DNA of 21,067 nucleotides from Bacteroidales bacterium. GTDB lineage: Bacteria > Bacteroidota > Bacteroidia > Bacteroidales > UBA7960. Under the pieces are notes generated by a model. The model ran no database searches and had not been told where the DNA came from. It worked only from the letters and a program-made list of their open reading frames with translations. Made by a program: the position numbers and the translations under genes. The DNA lies in NCBI GenBank assembly GCA_003451785.1, contig DMJL01000113.1:15421-36487 (forward strand). Reading direction: 5' to 3'. Each line of letters starts with the position of its first letter. The stretch's first letter is position 1. Shown here piece by piece: positions 16,000 through 21,067 of the stretch.

Positions 16000-16028
16000 T
16001 TTGACGATTGTTAATTTCTTTCGTCAAA
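16000..16028. repeat. Inverted repeat upstream of dnaB
   Basis: TTTGACGA (16000-16007) and TCGTCAAA (16021-16028) form perfect 8-bp arms around a 13-base loop, ten bases after the previous stop and just upstream of the dnaB -33 box. There is no T-tract, so a simple terminator is less likely than an operator or a chance hairpin. Confidence 0.5.
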
Positions 16029-16036
16029 TTCCTTTA

Positions 16037-16063
16037 TTGTCCATTGGGTAATTACTATTTTTG
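16037..16063 (+). promoter_or_regulatory. Promoter of dnaB
   Basis: TTG at 16037-16039, a 16-base spacer, then TATTTTTG at 16056-16063, an exact TAnnTTTG. The expected start of transcription falls at about 16067-16070, practically on the dnaB ATG (16068). Confidence 0.6.
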
Positions 16064-16067
16064 AAAC

Positions 16068-17594
16068 ATGGAAAATATGGAAGGCAAATCGCGCGAAACT
16101 GTTGTAAGACAAAGAGGTAAATCAAAGACCGATCTCCATTATCTCAATCATGGCAGGGTGCCACCGCAAGCTCCCGATTTGGAGAAAGCGGTACTTGGGG
16201 CAATATTGCTGGAGCAAAATGCTCTGAGCAATGTGATTGATATAATGAAACCCGAAGTGTTTTATTTGGATGCCCATCAAAAAATTTTTTCTGCCATTTT
16301 GGAACTTTTTGGTGAATCGCAGCCTGTTGACATCATGACAGTTACCCATGTTTTGCAGAAACATGGAACCCTCAATGAAGTTGGCGGTGCTTACTATATC
16401 TCCCAACTTACTAACCGAGTAGCATCAGCAGCCAATGTGGAGTTTCATGCACGCATAGTGTTGCAAAAGTTTCTGCAAAGGCAACTCATTCAAATATCAT
16501 CCGAAATTATAAAAGATTGCTACGACGATTCTTCGGATGTGTTCGATATTCTGGACAAGGCAGAACGGGAACTTTTTTCGGTGAGCGAAACCAATTTGCG
16601 CCGTAGCTACAGCACCATGGATCAATTGGTGAAAGAGGCCATTGAGCAGATAGACAAGGCAGCCAAACAGGAAGGCAACCTCAGCGGTGTATCATCCGGC
16701 TTTGCGGAGTTAGACAATGTTACGGCGGGATGGCAAAAATCCGACCTTATAGTTATTGCTGCACGACCGGGTATGGGGAAAACCGCCTTCGTGCTTAGTA
16801 TGGCCTGCAATATTGCTGTGAAACTCAATATTCCGGTTGCAATGTTTTCGCTCGAAATGGCTGGTGTGCAGCTTGCAACAAGGTTGATAGCAAGCGAATC
16901 GGAGATTGACGCTCAGAAACTCAAAAGAGGCAATCTTGCAAGTTTCGAATGGAAGCAACTCAACTCCAAACTTACAGAGCTAAGCAATGCTCCCTTTTAT
17001 ATTGACGATACTCCTGCACTTTCCATATTCGAGCTTCGTGCCAAATGCCGCAGACTCAAGGCACAGCACGATATACAATTAGTGATTGTAGATTATTTGC
17101 AACTTATGACAAGCGGTGCCGAGGGGCGTGGAAATCGCGAACAAGAAATCAGCAATATATCCCGTTCGCTCAAAAGCCTTGCGAAAGAGTTGAATATTCC
17201 CATCATTGCCCTTTCGCAGTTAAGCCGCGCAGTTGAAACCCGCGGGGGAAATAAGAAACCTGTGCTCTCCGACTTGCGTGAATCAGGAGCCATTGAACAA
17301 GATGCTGATTTGGTGGCATTTATTTACCGTCCTGAGTATTACAAAATAGATGTTGACGAGAACGGAAATAGCACCTTAGGCCTTGCGCAAATTATCATAG
17401 CCAAGCACCGCAATGGCAGCATAGAAGATGTACCTCTAAGATTTTGGGCAAACTTTGCCAAGTTCACGAGCTACAACGAAGGTAGTTTTGTAAAACAGGA
17501 TGCCCTACAGCCTTCTGCATCATTCGAATCCCGCAGAAATACCATGACTATGCCTTCCAAAATGAATGACGACGACGACCATGTCCCCTTTTAA
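16068..17594 (+). CDS. dnaB: Replicative DNA helicase DnaB
   Basis: This hexameric 5'-3' helicase unwinds the fork during chromosome replication. The 508 residues contain the N-terminal DnaB domain (about 30-135, starting PPQAPDLEKAVLGAILLEQN), a linker, and a RecA-like ATPase with Walker A ARPGMGKT (232-239), Walker B LVIVDYLQLM, the LSQLSRAVETRGGNKKPVLS segment, DLRESGAIEQDAD and the arginine-finger region IIAKHRNG. A serine-rich, acidic tail ends DDDDHVPF. Length is normal and no intein interrupts the ATPase. It has its own promoter at most 10 bases from the ATG, so the mRNA may be leaderless or translation may begin at Met4 (16077). It is convergent with folA with 49 bp between the stops. 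Confidence 0.98.
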   Translation: MENMEGKSRETVVRQRGKSKTDLHYLNHGRVPPQAPDLEKAVLGAILLEQNALSNVIDIMKPEVFYLDAHQKIFSAILELFGESQPVDIMTVTHVLQKHGTLNEVGGAYYISQLTNRVASAANVEFHARIVLQKFLQRQLIQISSEIIKDCYDDSSDVFDILDKAERELFSVSETNLRRSYSTMDQLVKEAIEQIDKAAKQEGNLSGVSSGFAELDNVTAGWQKSDLIVIAARPGMGKTAFVLSMACNIAVKLNIPVAMFSLEMAGVQLATRLIASESEIDAQKLKRGNLASFEWKQLNSKLTELSNAPFYIDDTPALSIFELRAKCRRLKAQHDIQLVIVDYLQLMTSGAEGRGNREQEISNISRSLKSLAKELNIPIIALSQLSRAVETRGGNKKPVLSDLRESGAIEQDADLVAFIYRPEYYKIDVDENGNSTLGLAQIIIAKHRNGSIEDVPLRFWANFAKFTSYNEGSFVKQDALQPSASFESRRNTMTMPSKMNDDDDHVPF

Positions 17595-17643
17595 GGAAGG
17601 AAGGCAGCAGAACTTATCCGCGCCCAAAAAAAGCGAATTGCAA

Positions 17644-18135
17644 TTATTTGCGTTTGAATGTAAAAAAAGAGTAGGTATAGGGATTCTTCTCGTCGGGCTT
17701 CTGATCTTCCCTGCCTATTAGCCTCCATATCTTGGGGTCAACAGGGGGAAAAAACGCATCGCCCTCAAAAGATGCGTACACTCTGGTGATGTGCAATACG
17801 CGCGTAAATGGATGATTTATGGTCTGCTCGTAGATTTCTGAACCCCCTATTACAAATGCACAGGATGATTTGCCAACAAGTGCAAAAGCAGCTTGCAAAG
17901 AGTCAGATGTCTCGCAGCCTTCTATGGAATAATCTGCATTTCGTGTTACAACAATGTTTCTGCGACCGGTCAAAGGGCGACCAATGGATTCAAATGTTTT
18001 TCGACCCATAATGATGCAATGCCCCATAGTAAGCTCCTTAAAATGTTTCAAATCGGCAGGTAAATGCCACAAGAGCTTATTGTCGGCACCTATCACATGG
18101 TTGTTGGCAACGGCAGCTATAAGAGCTAACTTCAT
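17644..18135 (-). CDS. folA: Dihydrofolate reductase
   Basis: This NADPH-dependent enzyme reduces dihydrofolate to tetrahydrofolate. The 163-residue protein starts MKLALIAAVANNHVIG and shows LLWHLPADLKHF with the catalytic Asp28, the MGRKTFESIGRPLTGRRNIV segment, FVIGGSEIYEQ for cofactor binding, and a C-terminal strand YTYSFFTFKRK. The frame opens 13 codons earlier at a TTG (18174), but the ATG at 18135 gives the standard N terminus and length. No thyA is adjacent. It is divergent from the thioesterase gene; the intergenic 145 bp holds a near-consensus TACCTTTA box (18189-18182, minus strand) that may drive it. Confidence 0.97.
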   Translation of the reverse strand: MKLALIAAVANNHVIGADNKLLWHLPADLKHFKELTMGHCIIMGRKTFESIGRPLTGRRNIVVTRNADYSIEGCETSDSLQAAFALVGKSSCAFVIGGSEIYEQTINHPFTRVLHITRVYASFEGDAFFPPVDPKIWRLIGREDQKPDEKNPYTYSFFTFKRK

Positions 18136-18229
18136 ATTCAAAGAGTAAAGGTGGTTAAAAAAAGATTCGTACAATCTTGCATAAAGGTAGCCAGAATGAT
18201 TTAAAGAATGCTAAATACTTCCATTATCG

Positions 18230-18261
18230 TTGCTGGGTTGTAATACAAATTCCGATATTTG
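18230..18261 (+). promoter_or_regulatory. Candidate promoter of the thioesterase gene
   Basis: TTG at 18230-18232, a 21-base spacer, then GATATTTG at 18254-18261 (seven of eight bases, or all but the first, of TAnnTTTG). The leader would be about 12-15 nt. Confidence 0.4.
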
Positions 18262-18280
18262 AAGAATTAAAACCTTCCGC

Positions 18281-19033
18281 ATGGCAATAGAACCTTTTGA
18301 ACAACGCTTCGTAGTGCGATTCTACGAAACCGATCTCCAAGGCGAGCTTAGCGTTTTAAACTTCATGAATTTCTTTGAGGAGGTGGCATTGCAGCAAAGC
18401 GAGTATAGGGGTGTGGGTTTGCAATATTATCGAGATAATTCTGTAATCTGGATGTTGCATCGTTGGGATATTTCTATTTTTAAAGCACCCCGATATGGTG
18501 ATGAAGTATTGGTGCGCACACTTCCGGTTTCCTTTTACGGGTTTCTGGGTTACCGCAAGTTTTGGGTTTTGGATAATCAGGGTGCTACTTTAGCCACTGC
18601 CGATTCGGCATGGGTTTTTCTTAACACCCAAACTCGACGACCCATGCGGGTTTCACAAGAAATGAAATTGGCGTATGGGCATGATGGTGTGCCCGAATTT
18701 AAAATGGAAATGGCCGAAGCAACAAAACTACAGCATCCAACTATTGTAAAAGATTTTGAAGTTCTGAAAGCCGATATCGACATTATCAAACATACGCACA
18801 ATACCAAATATGTAAATTGGGCTTTGGAAACCTTGCCCGAAGTGTTTTTGGCTCAAAACAAACTCACGCGTCTCACAGTGGAGTACAAAAGGGAAACACG
18901 ACTTGGGCAGATGGTAAAAGTAGCAACCGAGGGTACGGCAATGGCTAATGGGTCAACAATATGCGCCCATAGCATATCTAATGGCGAAAATGCGATAACA
19001 TGTGCCCTTTCTACCCAATGGATGCCGCGATAA
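18281..19033 (+). CDS. Acyl-ACP thioesterase (FatA/FatB-like)
   Basis: This 250-residue double-hotdog protein of the acyl-ACP thioesterase family (PF01643) should release fatty acids from acyl carrier protein. The first hotdog starts VRFYETDLQGELSVLNFMNF; the second carries the active-site helix region ADIDIIKHTHNTKYVNWALE. Compared with the plant FatB pattern D-x-N-x-H, Asp167 and His171 are kept but the Asn is Ile169. The downstream catalytic Glu is present as Glu205 (EYKRET), 34 residues after His171 as in FatB. Activity is therefore plausible but altered. The ATG start and length are normal. Its stop lies one base from the stop of the convergent GPP34-like gene, leaving no room for separate terminators. 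Confidence 0.85.
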   Translation: MAIEPFEQRFVVRFYETDLQGELSVLNFMNFFEEVALQQSEYRGVGLQYYRDNSVIWMLHRWDISIFKAPRYGDEVLVRTLPVSFYGFLGYRKFWVLDNQGATLATADSAWVFLNTQTRRPMRVSQEMKLAYGHDGVPEFKMEMAEATKLQHPTIVKDFEVLKADIDIIKHTHNTKYVNWALETLPEVFLAQNKLTRLTVEYKRETRLGQMVKVATEGTAMANGSTICAHSISNGENAITCALSTQWMPR

Positions 19034-19034
19034 G

Positions 19035-19682
19035 TTAATCCGCACTTGCGGTTTTGGAGCTTTCTATTGCCTCTTTAAATTTTTTGATGATCAGCACAAA
19101 TTCAGTAGGTACTTCAAATGGGGGCGTTTTGTTGAGTTCGGAAAAACGCGTATTAACCCTTTGTTTGGATTCGCTACTGCGAAAAAAACTTCTCAAAATT
19201 CTCGGTATGCCCAAAAACTGAATCATCATCCAAGCTTCGGGTGATGGTTTTCTGCCGTAAATCAGCACTCTTTCCAATGCAGTCAAGTCTTTGCGAAGTA
19301 TCTCCGGTTTCAAAATCCGAAAGCGGTAACCTGTGGGGATACCCAAAAACGAAGTCCGCGATGCCTCAATCCATTTGTTGCGCACCATCCATTCCACTTG
19401 TAGTTTGAAAAGTTTTTGAGACTTCGTAGATATGTTTAGGGTTTGCCATTGCGGCTTCTTACCATCGCTCTTGGCCAAAATGCTTTGCACCTCGTCCAAT
19501 ACAGGGTCGTTGGTGGGTTTTTGGGATATTTGCCAATTTTTCTCATGAATGACAATAAGTTTTTTCCGCATAAGCTCCCAAACAGAAGCATACAGTATCA
19601 CCAAATAGAAATTGTTTTGGCTTTTGAGCCTCCCATTCTCCTGATCTATGCTAAGCAGGAATAACTTTTCTTTAAATCCCAT
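19035..19682 (-). CDS. GPP34 (GOLPH3/Vps74)-like protein
   Basis: This protein of about 215 residues has the pattern of the GPP34 family (PF05719): an N-terminal KEKLFLLSIDQENGRL, a helix with WELMRKKLIVI, the segment DPVLDEVQSILAKS, a C-terminal helix-turn VEWMVRNKWIEASR followed by a hairpin-like SFLGIPTGYRFRI, and a final helix with ALERVLIYG. In eukaryotes the family binds phosphatidylinositol-4-phosphate on Golgi membranes; bacterial members occur but their role is unknown. The assignment rests on pattern, not a search. Two ATGs are possible (19697 and 19682); the inner one fits the family start better, and both overlap the upstream Arc-like gene. It is the last gene of the SPFH operon and is convergent with the thioesterase. 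Confidence 0.6.
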   Translation of the reverse strand: MGFKEKLFLLSIDQENGRLKSQNNFYLVILYASVWELMRKKLIVIHEKNWQISQKPTNDPVLDEVQSILAKSDGKKPQWQTLNISTKSQKLFKLQVEWMVRNKWIEASRTSFLGIPTGYRFRILKPEILRKDLTALERVLIYGRKPSPEAWMMIQFLGIPRILRSFFRSSESKQRVNTRFSELNKTPPFEVPTEFVLIIKKFKEAIESSKTASAD

Positions 19683-19884
19683 TTCCGTTCGATTCATTTT
19701 GGGTGGTAGTTGGTGGCTTATTGCTGCTCTGACTTTTCTTCAAACGCTTATTCTCTGACAACGCTTTGTGCAAAATAGACTCAATCTGCCCATTGACGCT
19801 TCGAAATTCGTCGGCAGCCCATTTTTCTAAAGCCTCCATCATTTCTGGATGGAGGCGTAGCACGAAAGGTTTCTTTTTTTGCAT
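19672..19884 (-). CDS. Arc-like ribbon-helix-helix protein
   Basis: This is a 70-residue protein. Residues 4-45 (KKPFVLRLHPEMMEALEKWA, then DEFRSVNGQIESILHKAL) match an Arc/MetJ-type ribbon-helix-helix: one strand followed by two helices, with the RSVNGQI turn typical of Arc-family proteins. The C-terminal 25 residues are low-complexity, rich in Ser, Asn, Lys and Thr. It should be a dimeric DNA-binding protein, perhaps an autoregulator of the operon, although the basic tail could also serve another purpose. It starts 5 bp after the SPFH gene stop and its 3' end overlaps the GPP34-like gene by 11 or 26 bases. No toxin-like partner is recognisable, so a toxin-antitoxin reading is weak. Confidence 0.75.
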   Translation of the reverse strand: MQKKKPFVLRLHPEMMEALEKWAADEFRSVNGQIESILHKALSENKRLKKSQSSNKPPTTTQNESNGNGI

Positions 19885-19889
19885 GTTGA

Positions 19890-20744
19890 TTATTGATGCA
19901 GAGTACCTGTGTTTATTACCGGGCTGGCATCCTTGTCAGAGCAAAGTACTACCATCAAATTGCTTACCATGGCGGCTTTTTTCTCTTCGTCTAACTCTAT
20001 GATTTCTTTTTTTGAAAGTTGTGATAATGCAAGCTCCACCATCCCAACTGCACCTTCAACAATTTTTTGGCGAGCAGCAACTATTGCAGTAGCTTGCTGG
20101 CGACGCAGCATGGCATTGGCAATTTCCGATGCATAAGCTAAGTAGGCGATTCGGGCTTCAATTACAAAAATTCCGGCAATGGCAAGCCGCTCAATAAGTT
20201 CTTTCTCCAATTCACTATTTACCTCTTCACCGCCCGAACGCAATGAAATATCCGATTGTTCATCATCAAAGTTGTCATACGGATAAGCACCTGCAAGTTT
20301 TCTTATGGCCGCCTCGCTCTGTACATCTACAAACCTTATGTAATCATCCACATCAAATGCAGCCCTAAAAGTATCCTCAACTTTCCAAACCAGCACAATG
20401 CCAATCATGATAGGATTACCAATCTTGTCATTTACCTTTATGGGGTCGCTGTTGAGGTTGCGTGCGCGTAGTGAAATTTTCTTTCGATTGAAAAATGGGT
20501 TTACCCAATAAAACCCGTTGCGTTTGATGGTGCCCGAGTACTTGCCAAATAGAACCATCACAACCGACTCGTTTGGATGTAAAATCAAAAGCCCCATCCA
20601 GCAAAATAAGTCTATCACAAGCAGGGCAAACCAAAAATGTTCGCCAGTAATAAAAAACATTGCAATGGGACCAAAAAACATTAAAAGGGAGCAAAATAAG
20701 CCTAAATAGCCCGATGAAGGGGACAACCGTAATTCTTTTTCCAT
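19890..20744 (-). CDS. SPFH/Band 7 domain membrane protein
   Basis: This 284-residue protein has two hydrophobic N-terminal segments (about 12-33 and 37-56, the second after a short loop GEH). An SPFH/prohibitin-homology domain follows (about 58-235), recognisable from NESVVMVLFGKYSGTIKRNG, FYWVNPFF, IMIGIVLVWKVEDTFRAAFD and RIAYLAYASEIANAMLRRQQA. A helical C-terminal part with the charged stretch SKKEIIELDEEKKAAMV comes last. SPFH proteins form membrane-bound ring or scaffold assemblies that organise lipids or proteases. The frame begins 19 codons earlier (20801), but the ATG at 20744 is preferred because the promoter -33/-7 lies over the upstream codons. It is the first gene of a three-gene operon with the Arc-like and GPP34-like genes. 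Confidence 0.88.
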   Translation of the reverse strand: MEKELRLSPSSGYLGLFCSLLMFFGPIAMFFITGEHFWFALLVIDLFCWMGLLILHPNESVVMVLFGKYSGTIKRNGFYWVNPFFNRKKISLRARNLNSDPIKVNDKIGNPIMIGIVLVWKVEDTFRAAFDVDDYIRFVDVQSEAAIRKLAGAYPYDNFDDEQSDISLRSGGEEVNSELEKELIERLAIAGIFVIEARIAYLAYASEIANAMLRRQQATAIVAARQKIVEGAVGMVELALSQLSKKEIIELDEEKKAAMVSNLMVVLCSDKDASPVINTGTLHQ

Positions 20745-20771
20745 GATTATTGTGATATTAAATTGATATTG

Positions 20772-20801
20772 CAATGATAATACATATTTTGTTTCATGCA
20801 A
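20772..20801 (-). promoter_or_regulatory. Promoter of the SPFH operon
   Basis: Minus strand: TTG at 20801-20799, a 19-base spacer, then TATCATTG at 20779-20772 (seven of eight to TAnnTTTG). The leader to the ATG at 20744 is about 20 nt, which supports the shorter SPFH start. Confidence 0.6.
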
Positions 20802-20819
20802 TGGCTTTTTTTGAAAAAA

Positions 20820-20845
20820 CGAAAAAAATTTTAAAAATTTTTTCG
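20820..20845. repeat. AT-rich near-palindrome
   Basis: CGAAAAAA (20820-20827) and TTTTTTCG (20838-20845) are perfect 8-bp inverted arms around a 10-base A/T centre. It marks the boundary between the SPFH promoter and the REP-like block, overlapping the first hairpin by two bases. Confidence 0.5.
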
Positions 20846-21042
20846 ACCCAGAAAGGGTCGTAGGTTTGTTGTGGCAAATTATCCTCGCTGGGCGGAATTT
20901 ACAATTCCGCCCGCCTACTTGTTCATACCTTGAAAGGGTCGTAGGTTTGTAGCAGCAAATCGCACATCCTAATTCTTCGACCCTGCCGGGGTCGCACTCA
21001 CCATTGTTAGTTTTCTACAAACCTTCAACCATTGTGGGGTTG
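20844..21042. repeat. REP-like block of hairpin repeats
   Basis: This non-coding block fills most of the right-hand 300 bases. It contains a hairpin CGACCC-agaaa-GGGTCG (20844-20860); an exact 19-base direct repeat gaaagggtcgtaggtttgt (20851-20869 and 20932-20950), each copy followed by a similar gtRGCAAAT; a perfect 10-bp hairpin GGGCGGAATT-tac-AATTCCGCCC (20890-20912); a third hairpin CGACCC-tgccg-GGGTCG (20978-20994); and an inverted copy of the tail, CTACAAACCT (21015-21024), followed by a diverged hairpin CAACC/GGTTG (21026-21042). Such GC-hairpin plus tail units in both orientations resemble REP/BIME elements mobilised by RAYT-type (IS200-like) transposases. No transposase gene is in the window. 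Confidence 0.7.
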
Positions 21043-21067
21043 GATTTCTTTGAAAAACGCCCTTGTC

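Noticed and set aside
19672..19884. Toxin-antitoxin antitoxin
   Set aside because: The ribbon-helix-helix fold fits an antitoxin, but neither neighbour resembles a known toxin and the gene sits within an SPFH/GPP34 operon.
20844..21042. CRISPR array
   Set aside because: The repeats are few, unequally spaced, in both orientations and hairpin-forming, with no cas genes nearby, so REP-like elements fit better.

Overview
The window comes from a chromosome of a Bacteroidota bacterium, probably a Sphingobacteriia/Chitinophagales-like lineage. The evidence is a TonB-dependent receptor with an N-terminal carboxypeptidase-regulatory domain, a PorE-like TPR / beta-propeller / OmpA protein, a phosphosulfolactate synthase homologue, a DnaB with an acidic tail ending in PF, and repeated upstream boxes fitting the Bacteroidota housekeeping -7 consensus TAnnTTTG. 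Purine-rich Shine-Dalgarno sequences are mostly absent. Lineage is inferred from gene content; no rRNA is present.

Layout. Positions 1-3963 (minus strand) hold the 5' part of dnaK behind a sigma-54-like promoter, a TonB-dependent receptor, and a small secreted carboxypeptidase-regulatory-domain protein. Positions 3964-4331 are AT-rich and apparently non-coding. They are followed by a monocistronic rpmB (minus) with a clear intrinsic terminator and, divergently, a membrane-anchored J-domain protein. Positions 5404-8537 (minus) hold a TPR protein, phosphosulfolactate synthase and aroE. Positions 8732-11686 (plus) hold ffh, folD and queE. Positions 11801-15989 (plus) hold a PorE-like OmpA protein, a PolB-type 3'-5' exonuclease and a DUF2779-type Fe-S PD-(D/E)XK nuclease, followed by dnaB with its own promoter. 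folA (minus) is convergent with dnaB and divergent from an acyl-ACP thioesterase. Positions 19035-20744 (minus) form a compact SPFH / Arc-like / GPP34-like operon. The right edge (20844-21042) is a block of hairpin repeats resembling REP elements.

Most genes are conserved housekeeping functions: protein folding and targeting, folate and one-carbon metabolism, queuosine, shikimate, replication and fatty acid release. The parts most worth a second look are the SPFH/Arc/GPP34 operon, the exonuclease pair in which the DUF2779 half has lost its catalytic acidic residues, the sigma-54-type promoter at dnaK, the thioesterase lacking its catalytic Asn, and the REP-like block. Several start codons were moved from upstream TTG codons to internal ATGs; each entry gives the reason.
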